A stretch of DNA of 35,037 nt from Acidiferrobacteraceae bacterium (GTDB lineage Bacteria; Pseudomonadota; Gammaproteobacteria; Arenicellales; UBA868): the NCBI GenBank assembly GCA_002726415.1, contig PBSU01000019.1:1-35037 (forward strand). The letters run 5' to 3'. The notes beneath the pieces are model-generated. The model ran no database searches and was not told the origin of the DNA. It saw only the letters and a program-made list of their open reading frames with translations. The translations under genes and the position numbers were made by a program. Positions 21,719 to 31,633 of the stretch are shown here, piece by piece; within the stretch, counting starts at the first letter, position 1, and each line of letters starts with the position of its first letter.

Positions 21719-23856
21719 ACCGGTCGGCGGGGTTTGCCCTCACGCTGGCCCTCTCCCTTGGACTGCTGATCGCGTCGGTACTGCTCAGCCAGAGCGCCAG
21801 AGACGATGATCTCTTTGGCGACTATTACGCGGCACTGATCATTCTGAATGTGGCCGGGATCGCAATCCTGGCAATCCTGACCTTTTTTCAGATCCGCAGA
21901 CTCATTATTGAATTTCGCGGGCGGGTCCTGGGCTCACGGCTGACGCTTCGTTTTATCGGCACCTTCGTTATCCTGGCCGTGGTGCCGCTGGCGATGGTCT
22001 ATTATTTTGCGGTCCAGTTTCTCAGCCGCAGTATCGACTCTTGGTTTGATGTGCAGATCGAGCAGGCCCTCGACGATGCACTGTTACTGGGACGCAGCAC
22101 TTTGGAGACCACCAAACTCGATGTGGTCCAACAGGCCCGCAAAGCTGCACGGCGGATCGAAACGACTACTTCTTCGTTTCAGCTATACAGCCTGCTGGAT
22201 GATCTGCGTGAAGCCGGAGCCTTTGAAGAAATGAGCCTGCATTCCGCCAGCGGCCGGATTCTCGCATCCAGCAGCATGTCTATCTCACTGGTTCCGGACG
22301 CGCCAGACAAGCAGGTTCTCAGTAAAGTCCGGCGCAACAAGGTGTTTGCCGAGTTTGAGCCGGCCGATGACGGCGGGTTGTTACTACGAGTCGCCGTGCC
22401 CGTTTCCGGTCTAGGAGTCAGCACCCCAGCACGGGTATTGCAAATCCTGCATCCGCTACCGTTGCGGTACTCACGGCTGGGAGAAAGTGTCGAGTCCGCC
22501 TCAAGAGAATATGAAAAACTGAAATATCTGCGAGGGCCGCTGACGCTGAGCTTTGTGCTGACATTGACGCTGATTACTGTGATGACCCTGCTAATAGCCC
22601 TGTGGGCATCGATCTACCTCGCCCAGAGGCTGGTCGCGCCACTGCGCGACCTGGCTGAAGGCACCCAGGCAGTCGCCCGCGGCGATTACAATAAGACGCT
22701 GCCGGTGCACAGTGGTGACGAGCTCGGCATCCTGGTGGACTCGTTCAACCGAATGACCCGGGAAATCAGTACCACCCAGCAGATCGCCCTGGAAAGTCAG
22801 CGCCGTGTTGAATCAGAGCATGCCTACCTGGATACAGTCCTGACGCATCTGTCGGCCGGCGTACTCTCATTTGACACTCAAAGCCGCCTGCGTACTCATA
22901 ACGCCGCGGCCGCACGGATTCTTGACATTGACCTGGCAAACTTCACGGACAGGGCAATCAGCGACCTGCGCGACATGTTACCCGGTGCTGTCGCTCTACT
23001 GAGCGCCATAGAAAAAGGAATGGATCAGCAGGCCCGCGAATGGCAGAGCGAAATCAGTGTGGTCGGGAATGAGGGTCGACACGTGCTGATCTGCAGCGGT
23101 ACAAAACTGGATACCGAGGGCATGGTTACCGGTCACGTCGTGGTCTTCGAGGACGCGACGGAGTTACTTAAGGCGCAGCGGGATGCGGCCTGGGGCGAAG
23201 TTGCGCGCCGACTCGCACACGAAATCAAGAATCCATTGACGCCGATACAGCTTTCAGCTGAACGAATCCGTCACAAGTACCTCGACACAATCGACCCAAC
23301 ACAACGCGAAGCCCTCGACCGATCCACTCGTACCATCGTGCAGCAAGTGGAGGCAATGAAAGCCATGGTCAATGCCTTCTCTGACTATGCGCGACCTGCT
23401 CCCCTACAGCTGGTCTTGACCGACATCAACCAGCTGATTAGCGATACCCTAGAACTTTTCCACCCGGGCACGACGCAATCCCAGTTGTTAACCGACCTGG
23501 ATACCGAACTGAAGCCAATGCGGATTGACCCCAATGCCCTGCGCCAGGTCCTGAACAATCTCGTGATCAATTCCCAAAACGCACTTGAAAATCAAACAGG
23601 TGAAATCACCATTAGCACCCAGTCGAATGACAGTGCCGACACAATCCGGCTCACCGTGCGCGACAACGGGCCTGGATTTGACCCGCACCGCATCGATCAG
23701 GTCTTTGAGCCCTACGTGACCTCCAAAGAGAAAGGCAGCGGGCTGGGGCTGGCGATCTGCCGACGGATTATCGAAGAGCATGGAGGCTATATCCGGGCAA
23801 CCAACCCGCCTGGCGGTGGGGCTGCCGTTATAATTTCTCTCCCGCTACGCCGATAA
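21715..23856 (+). CDS. ntrY: NtrY-like membrane sensor histidine kinase (HAMP, PAS, HisKA, HATPase)
   Basis: N-terminal TM helices, HAMP region RLVAPLRDLAEGTQAVARGDY, H-box WGEVARRLAHEIKNPLTPIQLSAERIRHKY, N-box NNLVINSQNAL, G-boxes DNGPGFD and GSGLGLAICRRIIEEHGG. Confidence 0.9.
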   Translation: MNRSAGFALTLALSLGLLIASVLLSQSARDDDLFGDYYAALIILNVAGIAILAILTFFQIRRLIIEFRGRVLGSRLTLRFIGTFVILAVVPLAMVYYFAVQFLSRSIDSWFDVQIEQALDDALLLGRSTLETTKLDVVQQARKAARRIETTTSSFQLYSLLDDLREAGAFEEMSLHSASGRILASSSMSISLVPDAPDKQVLSKVRRNKVFAEFEPADDGGLLLRVAVPVSGLGVSTPARVLQILHPLPLRYSRLGESVESASREYEKLKYLRGPLTLSFVLTLTLITVMTLLIALWASIYLAQRLVAPLRDLAEGTQAVARGDYNKTLPVHSGDELGILVDSFNRMTREISTTQQIALESQRRVESEHAYLDTVLTHLSAGVLSFDTQSRLRTHNAAAARILDIDLANFTDRAISDLRDMLPGAVALLSAIEKGMDQQAREWQSEISVVGNEGRHVLICSGTKLDTEGMVTGHVVVFEDATELLKAQRDAAWGEVARRLAHEIKNPLTPIQLSAERIRHKYLDTIDPTQREALDRSTRTIVQQVEAMKAMVNAFSDYARPAPLQLVLTDINQLISDTLELFHPGTTQSQLLTDLDTELKPMRIDPNALRQVLNNLVINSQNALENQTGEITISTQSNDSADTIRLTVRDNGPGFDPHRIDQVFEPYVTSKEKGSGLGLAICRRIIEEHGGYIRATNPPGGGAAVIISLPLRR

Positions 23857-23887
23857 TGTGCACGGCTTCCCAACGCGAAACAGCACA

Positions 23888-25273
23888 ATGAGCCCATTTT
23901 CTGTTCTTGTCGTAGATGACGAACCCGATATACGGCAAGTCATCAGCGATATCCTGAGCGATGAAGGATATAACGTCAGTACCGCTGGTAATGCCACGAC
24001 TGCCCGCGCGCGCTATCGCGAGGACCCCCCTGATCTCGTATTGCTGGATATCTGGATGCCGGACACTGACGGTATCGCGCTACTGCGTGAATGGCGCGAG
24101 GATCCCCACGCGCCGCAGGTGCCCGTCATCATGATCTCTGGACACGGCACGGTAGAAACCGCCGTCGAGGCAATCCGTATTGGCGCCTATGACTTCCTCG
24201 AAAAACCTCTGTCCACCGCAAAGCTGCTGATCACCATCTCCCGGGCTCTGGAAAAGATGCAACTCCAAACCGAAAACCTGCACCTCAAGACACGCCTCGA
24301 GCCTGCCTCCGGCCTTATCGGCCACAGCGAATCTACAGTCCAGCTGAGAGAGTTGATTAATCGGGTAGCGATAACAGACCAGACAGTGATGATCCGCGGA
24401 GAACCTGGGTCCGGCAAGGGCGTCGTTGCCCGTGCCTTACACCGCGCCAGTGGTGTCGGGTCCGGTCCATTTGTTGAAGTCAATCTGGGGGCTATGCCTG
24501 CCGAAAGTATTGCGCTTACCTTGTTCGGATCGGAAAGTGACGGCACGGTACGCGTGGGCCACTTAGAGCAGGCGAGCGGCGGAACATTGGTGCTTGATGA
24601 AGTGGGTGACCTGGACCTGGACACCCAGGCCCAATTGCTCAGCGCACTTGAAGGTGGCCGCTTCTTCCGTGTGGGTGGTACCAGCCCGCTTGAACTGCAA
24701 ATACGTGTCGTGGCGACCTCTAACCAGGATCTGGAACAGAAAATGAACGACAAACTGCTGCGCGAAGATCTGTATTACCGGATCAGTGCCGTTTCAGTCC
24801 CAGTACCATCGCTACGTGCGCACCGCGAAGATATACCGGACCTGGTCAGTTACTATGTCCAGCAGATCACGGAAAGCCAACACCTGCCGTTTCGGCAATT
24901 CTCGATATCGTCGATCAATTATCTGCGTAACCGACCATGGCCGGGCAACGTACGGGAGCTGATCAACTTTATCCACCGCGTTCTGTTGACCACCACTTCC
25001 GAAGTGATCGAGGCTGAAGAGACCCGCGAGGTTATGGGCCAGAGCGCCAACCCGCTGGACGAAGTCGAGAAGAAAAATGCCTGGAAGGATTTTGGTCAGC
25101 CCCTAAGATCAGCCAGGGAACGTTTCGAGCGGGATTATCTGGAGTTTCATCTCCACCAGACCCGGGGCAACATCAGCGAATTGGCCCGCCGCGCCGAACT
25201 TGAGCGCACGCATCTGTACCGCAAACTCAAGGGGTTGGGAATCAATCCCAAAAATGAGAAATACCGCCAGTGA
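23888..25273 (+). CDS. ntrX: NtrX-like response regulator (receiver, AAA+ domain, Fis-type HTH) lacking GAFTGA
   Basis: Receiver VLVVDDEPDIRQVI...VLLDIWMPDTDG; Walker A GEPGSGKG; Walker B GGTLVLDEVGDL; HTH GNISELARRAELERTHLYRKLKGLGI. The LFG-to-GGTL interval lacks GAFTGA. GTG start at 23858 is also possible. Confidence 0.9.
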   Translation: MSPFSVLVVDDEPDIRQVISDILSDEGYNVSTAGNATTARARYREDPPDLVLLDIWMPDTDGIALLREWREDPHAPQVPVIMISGHGTVETAVEAIRIGAYDFLEKPLSTAKLLITISRALEKMQLQTENLHLKTRLEPASGLIGHSESTVQLRELINRVAITDQTVMIRGEPGSGKGVVARALHRASGVGSGPFVEVNLGAMPAESIALTLFGSESDGTVRVGHLEQASGGTLVLDEVGDLDLDTQAQLLSALEGGRFFRVGGTSPLELQIRVVATSNQDLEQKMNDKLLREDLYYRISAVSVPVPSLRAHREDIPDLVSYYVQQITESQHLPFRQFSISSINYLRNRPWPGNVRELINFIHRVLLTTTSEVIEAEETREVMGQSANPLDEVEKKNAWKDFGQPLRSARERFERDYLEFHLHQTRGNISELARRAELERTHLYRKLKGLGINPKNEKYRQ

Positions 25274-25301
25274 AATACACTGACGACAGGGGGCAACCAT
25301 C

Positions 25302-26678
25302 GTGAAAATTATTATCCTTGGGGCCGGTCAGGTAGGAACCTCGATGGCGGAGATTCTCTCCCGCGAAGACAATGACGTCACGCTGGTCGATATCGACAGC
25401 GAGAAACTCGAAGGACTACAGGATCGGCTGGATATCCGTACTCTGCATGGCGCCGCGTCCCACCCCAGCCTGTTGGAGCAAGCCGGTGGCCAGGATGCAG
25501 ATCTGGTGCTGGCCGTCACGGATCAGGATGAGGTCAATATGGCGGCGTGCCAGATCGCGTACTCCCTGTTTAACACACCGAAGAAAATCGCAAGAATCCG
25601 TTCTGCCGAATACCTGTCTCATCCGGCCATCTTCACAGATAACGCCATTCCGATCGATGTCATCATCAGCCCAGAACACATCATTACCCAGCACATACTC
25701 CACCTGATCGAATACCCCAGTGCATTGCAGGTGGTCAATTTTGCCGGTGATCGTATTCAACTCGTGGGCGTCCGGGCACACCGCGAGAGTCCGCTCATCG
25801 GCCGTGAGCTGAAGGCCCTTCACGAGGACCTGCCACACATCGACAGTCGTGTTGCCGCCATCTACCGCCAGGATAGAGCGATCCTTCCCCAGGGTGACAC
25901 TGTCATTGAGCCAGGGGACGAGGTATTTTTTCTGGCGGCCCGAGAAAATATACAATCTGTTATGAGTGAGTTGTGTGCGGTGGAAAAACCCGGGCGGCGA
26001 ATCATGTTAACCGGCGCCGGCAATATCGGCCTGCGGCTGGCTCAAGCTCTGGAGCCATCTCACTGTCACGTTAAATTAGTTGAGCGCAGTGCCATCCGCG
26101 CAAAACAGGTCGCTGATCAACTCGACCGGACTGTGGTACTTCATGGCGATGCAGCCGATGAAGAACTGATGCATCAGGAAAACATCGATAATATCGATGT
26201 TTTCTGCTCCCTTACTAACGATGACGAAGCCAACATACTCTCCGCTATGCTCGCCAAACGACTCGGGGCACGGCGTACCATGGCACTGGTAAACCGCTCT
26301 GCTTACGTTGACCTGATGGAGAACACCCTGGTCGACATCGCCATCTCCCCGCGCGTGGCAACGGTCGGTACCCTGCTCACCCATGTTCGACGTGGCGACA
26401 TGGTTGCTGTTCATTCACTGCGCCGCGGTGCAGCTGAGGCGATCGAAACAATCGCACATGGAGATAGAACCAATTCGCAAGTTGTAGGCCGGGCTATCCA
26501 GGATATTGCACTGCCCCCCGGTACGACCCTGGGTGCAATTCTCCGGGGAGAGGACGTGGTCATTGCACATCACGATACAGTGATTGAATCCGAGGATCAT
26601 GTCATTCTTTTTGTAGTGGACAAACGCCACATCCGTGAAGTCGAACAACTTTTCCAGGTAGCAGTTACTTTCGTCTAG
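25302..26678 (+). CDS. trkA: Trk system potassium uptake regulatory subunit TrkA
   Basis: MKIIILGAGQVGTSMAEILSREDNDVTLVDID; duplicated NAD-binding domain (MLTGAGNIGLRLAQALE). Confidence 0.96.
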   Translation: MKIIILGAGQVGTSMAEILSREDNDVTLVDIDSEKLEGLQDRLDIRTLHGAASHPSLLEQAGGQDADLVLAVTDQDEVNMAACQIAYSLFNTPKKIARIRSAEYLSHPAIFTDNAIPIDVIISPEHIITQHILHLIEYPSALQVVNFAGDRIQLVGVRAHRESPLIGRELKALHEDLPHIDSRVAAIYRQDRAILPQGDTVIEPGDEVFFLAARENIQSVMSELCAVEKPGRRIMLTGAGNIGLRLAQALEPSHCHVKLVERSAIRAKQVADQLDRTVVLHGDAADEELMHQENIDNIDVFCSLTNDDEANILSAMLAKRLGARRTMALVNRSAYVDLMENTLVDIAISPRVATVGTLLTHVRRGDMVAVHSLRRGAAEAIETIAHGDRTNSQVVGRAIQDIALPPGTTLGAILRGEDVVIAHHDTVIESEDHVILFVVDKRHIREVEQLFQVAVTFV

Positions 26679-26693
26679 ACGGAACCCACAGCT

Positions 26694-28145
26694 ATGCTAT
26701 CAACCGCTGTGCTGAAAATTCTGGGTGTGCTGTTAGTCATGTTCAGCACCACCTTGTTACCGCCGCTCGTGATCGCGTTGATGGGTCACGACAGTGGCGT
26801 TACCGCGTTTGCGCTTGCCTACCTGGCCACCATCCTGTCGGGGTTACTGCTATGGCTACCGCTGCGCCATAAGCAACGGGAGTTGCGGGTACGGGATGGC
26901 TTTCTGATCGTGGTGCTCTTCTGGACGGTACTGGCATTGTTCGGGGCCCTGCCACTACTACTATCCCCCGACCCGCAGTTGAGCATGACCGACGCGCTTT
27001 TCGAATCGATGTCAGGTCTGACAACGACGGGTGCTACGATCCTCACCGGCATCGACTCGCTACCCCCTTCAATCCTGTATTACCGTCAGCAGCTGCAGTG
27101 GCTGGGCGGCATGGGTATTATCGTTCTGGCCGTTGCCGTGATGCCGATGCTGGGTGTCGGCGGCATGCAGCTTTACCGGGCCGAAACCCCCGGGCCGATG
27201 AAAGACACCAAGCTGACACCACGGATCACCGAGACGGCCAAGGCACTGTGGTATATCTACCTGGGACTCACAGTCAGTTGTGGGTTGGCCTACTGGCTCA
27301 GTGGCATGAGTGTTTTCGATGCCGTAGGCCATGCCTTCTCTACGGTGGCAATTGGCGGCTTCTCCACACATGACCAGAGCATGGGATTTTTTGACAGTCC
27401 CACCATCTCGTTGATTGCCAGTGGCTTCATGCTGATATCGGCTGTCAATTTCGCGCTGCACTTTACGGTAGTCCGAGCACGCTCACCGCGCGCCTACCTG
27501 CGTGATCCCGAGGTGCGCGCGTTCGCGGGCTTCGTTTCACTGGTTATCCTCATCACGCTGGTCATTTTGCTGTTCTGGAATGTTTACTCCAGCATTGGCG
27601 ATACGCTGTGGCACGGTGTTTTCCAGGTTATCTCCATCGGCACGACTACTGGCTTCACCACTACCGGCTTTCACTGGTGGCCTTCATTCCTCCCAGTCAT
27701 GCTGATTATCATGAGTGCTGTTGGGGGGTGCGCTGGCTCGACCGCTGGCGGCATGAAGATGATTCGGGTGGTTCTGTTGTATAAGCAGGGGCGGCGCGAA
27801 ATCAACCAGCTGATACACCCGAGCGCGTTCATTACCGTGAAACTTGGAAACAAACCGGTATCAGACCGCGTCATAAATGCAGTATGGGGATTTTTTGCTC
27901 TTTACATTCTGAGCTATGTCGGGCTGTCGATCGCGATGACGGCCACCGGCGCCGATCTGGTCACCGCCTTTTCTGCAGTGACTGCCTGCCTCAATAATCT
28001 CGGGCCCGGCCTGGGCACCGTTGCTGACAATTACGCTAGTTTGAACCCACTGGGCAAGTGGATACTGTGTTTCGCCATGCTGTTGGGGCGTTTGGAAATC
28101 TTTACCCTGCTGGTATTACTGACCCCCACCTTCTGGCGTAGTTGA
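26694..28145 (+). CDS. trkH: Trk potassium transporter membrane subunit TrkH
   Basis: Multi-TM; SGLTTTGATIL, GGMGIIVLAVAVMPMLGVGGMQLY, STVAIGGFSTHDQS, TTTGFTTTGFHWWPS, GGCAGSTAGGMKMIR filter motifs. Confidence 0.96.
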   Translation: MLSTAVLKILGVLLVMFSTTLLPPLVIALMGHDSGVTAFALAYLATILSGLLLWLPLRHKQRELRVRDGFLIVVLFWTVLALFGALPLLLSPDPQLSMTDALFESMSGLTTTGATILTGIDSLPPSILYYRQQLQWLGGMGIIVLAVAVMPMLGVGGMQLYRAETPGPMKDTKLTPRITETAKALWYIYLGLTVSCGLAYWLSGMSVFDAVGHAFSTVAIGGFSTHDQSMGFFDSPTISLIASGFMLISAVNFALHFTVVRARSPRAYLRDPEVRAFAGFVSLVILITLVILLFWNVYSSIGDTLWHGVFQVISIGTTTGFTTTGFHWWPSFLPVMLIIMSAVGGCAGSTAGGMKMIRVVLLYKQGRREINQLIHPSAFITVKLGNKPVSDRVINAVWGFFALYILSYVGLSIAMTATGADLVTAFSAVTACLNNLGPGLGTVADNYASLNPLGKWILCFAMLLGRLEIFTLLVLLTPTFWRS

Positions 28146-29174
28146 CGTGCAGGACATGTCGCTGGGGCAACCACAACCGAGCACCTGCTTTATCGCCTCA
28201 CTTACCTGTTCCGAGGTGATCTGGCTGATACAGTCACGCGGGCAAGTGATACGACGGTAACAACGCTGGCAATCGGTCACCGCACGCACCGCCACAGCAT
28301 GATCACTTCTAGGGCCCACCCGAGCTTCATCGGTAGGGCCAAAAAGTGCTACCACCGGACGATTGTAGGCCGACGCGACGTGCATCGGCAGACTGTCTCC
28401 AGTCAACACCAGATCAGCCATACTCACTAACGCGAAATATTCCGACAACGAGAGCTGACCGGCAAGGCTGGTCACCCGTGTCTGGGGCAACGCCATCAGG
28501 GCCTCGGCTATCGGCTGCTGGTCTTCCACGCTACCCGTAAAGATGACGAAAAAGTCTTCATCAAGCTTTGCCACGAGCTCTACGAAATTCGCCAGCGGCC
28601 AGTTCTTGGTTGGCCAACGTGTCCGGGGACAGAACAGCGCAACTCTCTGATTAGCGACATTAAACCGATCAAGCACTTCTCGCATGCTCTGGCGGTCGGC
28701 GTCAATCACCGGGAGTATCGAGCAATGCTGACGAGGCTCGATACCACAAAGGCTCAGAACCCCTTCCATCTCAGCTATGGCATGTAATTGGGGCTGATGA
28801 AAACGCCGGGCAAACCACCAACGGCCCTTGACGCAACGCTGTTTGGCCCGGGCAGCCCACAGGAAAATTACCGTTTTCCAACTTCCTTGCAGATCCAGGG
28901 CAATCTCGAACTCACGATCACGCACGGCACGGAAAGTGCTGCGAAAGTGACCCAGCGTCCACAGGGGCCGACGCCACCAGTCGGACTTGATCCGATAACG
29001 GTCAAATGTCAGCAAACGATCGACATCGGGGCTGCAGCGGAAAACATCAGCAGCCGTCGTCGAGGTCAGCATCGTGATCGAAGCCTTAGGGTGTGCCAGT
29101 CGAACCGAGCGCAGCACCGCCGTGGCATGGACCACATCCCCCAGCGAAGTCTGCTTGATCAGCAGAATATTCAT
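28116..29174 (-). CDS. Glycosyltransferase family 9, heptosyltransferase-like
   Basis: MNILLIKQTSLGDVVHATAVLRSVRLAHPKASITMLT; TGDSLPMHVASAYNRPVVALFGPTDEARVGP; C-terminal cysteine cluster. Overlaps the trkH 3' end by 30 bp. Confidence 0.87.
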   Translation of the reverse strand: MNILLIKQTSLGDVVHATAVLRSVRLAHPKASITMLTSTTAADVFRCSPDVDRLLTFDRYRIKSDWWRRPLWTLGHFRSTFRAVRDREFEIALDLQGSWKTVIFLWAARAKQRCVKGRWWFARRFHQPQLHAIAEMEGVLSLCGIEPRQHCSILPVIDADRQSMREVLDRFNVANQRVALFCPRTRWPTKNWPLANFVELVAKLDEDFFVIFTGSVEDQQPIAEALMALPQTRVTSLAGQLSLSEYFALVSMADLVLTGDSLPMHVASAYNRPVVALFGPTDEARVGPRSDHAVAVRAVTDCQRCYRRITCPRDCISQITSEQVSEAIKQVLGCGCPSDMSCTSTTPEGGGQ

Positions 29175-29225
29175 ACCAGTCACTGTACGCGATCGATACC
29201 TTCAGGGCGATAGCAAACCCACAAC

Positions 29226-30161
29226 CTATGTGTCATAGGGGGAATGCTCACCGTTGGGTCGAGTGCGAAACCACCTCAAGGTCCACAGGTACTGCTCAGG
29301 AGCACTGCGGATGCCCACCTCAAACGCCGCATTCACGGCAGTGGCATCTGCCACCGCATCATTTTCGGGAAACCCAGATAGTGCTGGGCCCAAAGTGACA
29401 TGGTAGCGACCATTACGATCGAGTCGACAGAAAACCGGAATTACCTTCGCTCCTGTCATTTTGGCTACACGACCGACCACCGGCAACGTTGCAGTAGAGA
29501 CTCCAAAGAATGGGGCGAACACAGAATGGGCGTGATCCAGATCCTCATCGGGCATGAGGTAGCCGACGCGGCCGGCCCGGATCGCTTTGACCAACGGTCG
29601 CAAACCCTGGTCGCGCATGAAAATCTGCGCGCCAAAACGGGAGCGTCCTTGCCACAGCCGCCAGTTCAGCAAGGGGTTGGAAGGCGACTTCATCATTGAT
29701 GTCCCGGAGCCCAATCGGGCAAGGGCCGCACCGGCCATGTCGATGCCCAGCACGTGCGGGATGATCAGCAGGGTCTTTTCGCCGGAGCGTTGCAGAGCCT
29801 GTAGTTCGGCTTCGCCATAAATTGTGCACAAGCGGTCCAGTCGGGAACGCGGCGCCCACCAGACCAGACCCAGATCAAGAATGGCCTGACCATAACAGGC
29901 CAGGTGCTCATGCAGTATGGCCTCACGTGCTGCTTCATCCTGGTCGGGAAAGCACCAGGCAAGATTGATACGGGCAATGCGTACCCGCTTTTGGTTGCGG
30001 CGAAAGAATAGCCGGCCGATCTGACGCCCCAGAGCTAGCACCCAGGGCCGTGGCAATAACACGCAAAGGCCCAAAATCCCGGCCAGTACCCAGGTGCCCC
30101 AATACCGAGGTGCCAGAAAAGACAGCCGGAAACACGGTGACTCTGGATGGTTCGTTTTCAA
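29226..30161 (-). CDS. LpxL/HtrB-type lipid A acyltransferase
   Basis: MKTNHPESPCFRLSFLAPRYWGTWVLAGILGL; HX4D motif (HVLGID), YLMPDEDLDHAHSVFAPFFGVSTATLPVVGRVAKMTGAKVIPVF. Confidence 0.9.
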   Translation of the reverse strand: MKTNHPESPCFRLSFLAPRYWGTWVLAGILGLCVLLPRPWVLALGRQIGRLFFRRNQKRVRIARINLAWCFPDQDEAAREAILHEHLACYGQAILDLGLVWWAPRSRLDRLCTIYGEAELQALQRSGEKTLLIIPHVLGIDMAGAALARLGSGTSMMKSPSNPLLNWRLWQGRSRFGAQIFMRDQGLRPLVKAIRAGRVGYLMPDEDLDHAHSVFAPFFGVSTATLPVVGRVAKMTGAKVIPVFCRLDRNGRYHVTLGPALSGFPENDAVADATAVNAAFEVGIRSAPEQYLWTLRWFRTRPNGEHSPYDT

Positions 30162-30187
30162 CTGGCCCTGGGTGACTGGAGTCGGCC

Positions 30188-30222
30188 AAGAAAAGCCGGC
30201 ATCCGGATCAACAGCCCGGCTT
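30188..30222 (-). terminator. Intrinsic terminator at the end of argG
   Basis: Minus strand AAGCCGG-(16 nt)-CCGGCTTTTCTT; 7-bp perfect stem followed by a U-rich stretch, starting at the argG stop codon. Confidence 0.6.
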
Positions 30223-31436
30223 CAGAGTCGCCCTTTCCTCCCGGCAATTCGCAGCCTGAGCGCATTTAACTTGATAAAGCCATCAGCATCTCCCTGATCG
30301 TATGCCCCCTGGTCGTCTTCGAAGGTAACCACGCTTTCATCAAACAGAGAATCGGTCGACGAGCATCGCCCGCGTACGATCACATTACCCTTGTACAACT
30401 CAAGCCTAACGATGCCGTTCACGTTTGTCTGCGATTCATCAATCATGCGCTGCAACACGGTTCTCTCTGGCGCAAACCAGTAACCATTGTAGACGAGCGA
30501 CGCATAGCGGGGCATTAACTCATCCTTGAGATGGGCAACCTCTCGATCTAACGTGATAGATTCAATCGCACGATGCGCCTTGAGCAAAATGGTGCCACCG
30601 GGTGTTTCGTAACAACCGCGATTTTTCATACCGACGTAGCGGTTTTCCACCAGATCTGCCCGACCAATGCCGTGCCGGGCACCCAGTTCATTGAGCGCCA
30701 TCAGCATCTTCCCTGGGCTCAAGACCTCGCCGTCAATAGCTACCGGGTCGCCGGCGGCAAATGTCAGCTCAAGAGTCTGGGATTCCTCCGGTGCCTCGCG
30801 CGGCGATGCGGTCCAGCGCCAGACTGATTCCTCAGGTGCGGTCCATGGGTCTTCCAGTTCGCCCCCCTCGTAAGAGATGTGCAGCATGTTGGCATCCATG
30901 GAGTAATCTGCTCCACCATCCTTGCGGGTCTCTACCGGGATACCGTGCTCACGCGCGTAAGCGACCAGCCGTTCGCGCGAGTTCAGGTCCCACTCTCGCC
31001 ACGGGGCGATGATGCGGATCTGGGGATTCAAGGCGTAGGCATTGAGTTCGAACCGAACCTGATCGTTGCCCTTGCCCGTTGCGCCGTGGGAAATTGCATC
31101 AGCGCCCGTTTCCTGGGCGATCCGAACCAGATGACGCGCGATCAACGGGCGGGCGATAGCGGTGCCCAGAAGGTACTCCCCTTCATAAAGGGCGTTGGCC
31201 CGAAACATCGGGAACACATAATCACGAACAAACTCCTCACGCAGGTCTTCTATGAAAACCTCCCGGACACCCAGCGCTTTGGCCTTCTCCCGGGCGGGTT
31301 CAAGTTCTTCCCCCTGACCAATATCGGCCGTAAAGGTAACCACTTCACAATGGTATTGATCCTGCAGCCACTTGAGGATGATGGAGGTGTCGAGGCCGCC
31401 CGAGTAGGCGAGCACTGCCTTGCTGATTCTTTCCAC
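30222..31436 (-). CDS. argG: Argininosuccinate synthase
   Basis: GTG start; [40 protein letters not shown]...[15 protein letters not shown]. Confidence 0.97.
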   Translation of the reverse strand: MERISKAVLAYSGGLDTSIILKWLQDQYHCEVVTFTADIGQGEELEPAREKAKALGVREVFIEDLREEFVRDYVFPMFRANALYEGEYLLGTAIARPLIARHLVRIAQETGADAISHGATGKGNDQVRFELNAYALNPQIRIIAPWREWDLNSRERLVAYAREHGIPVETRKDGGADYSMDANMLHISYEGGELEDPWTAPEESVWRWTASPREAPEESQTLELTFAAGDPVAIDGEVLSPGKMLMALNELGARHGIGRADLVENRYVGMKNRGCYETPGGTILLKAHRAIESITLDREVAHLKDELMPRYASLVYNGYWFAPERTVLQRMIDESQTNVNGIVRLELYKGNVIVRGRCSSTDSLFDESVVTFEDDQGAYDQGDADGFIKLNALRLRIAGRKGRL

Positions 31437-31467
31437 GATACGGTCCGTCTGCTGAGCGAGGGTGAGT

Positions 31468-31499
31468 CAGCGGTTGTGCCACAGGCAATTCAACCGCTG
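31468..31499 (-). other. Candidate hairpin in the argG leader
   Basis: CAGCGGTTG-TGCC-ACA-GGCA-ATT-CAACCGCTG: 9-bp outer stem plus 4-bp inner stem with a 3-nt bulge. Confidence 0.5.
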
Positions 31500-31507
31500 C
31501 CTGCTAC

Positions 31508-31513
31508 ATTATA
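31508..31513 (-). promoter_or_regulatory. Candidate argG -10 element (TATAAT)
   Basis: Minus-strand CTGATATAATGTAG; no convincing -35 seen. Confidence 0.35.
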
Positions 31514-31574
31514 TCAGCGACTTTAGCGGGATCGGTTGCGAAATCGGTAGACCAGGGCTACACTTTCGGTATCG

Positions 31575-31604
31575 AACGCCCCTGAGTTGGGCGTTTTGTT
31601 TTTT
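31575..31604 (+). terminator. Intrinsic terminator upstream of argF (attenuator or end of a short RNA)
   Basis: AACGCCC-CTGAGTT-GGGCGTT followed by TTGTTTTTT; perfect 7-bp stem, 7-nt loop, T-rich tail, ending about 29 nt before the argF start. Confidence 0.7.
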
Positions 31605-31633
31605 GTAATGCACCCTGTCGGCAGGTCAATCCG

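Noticed and set aside
31520-31582. Possible tRNA-like sequence before argF
   Set aside because: No GGTTCGA T-loop, no acceptor pairing and no plausible anticodon arm.
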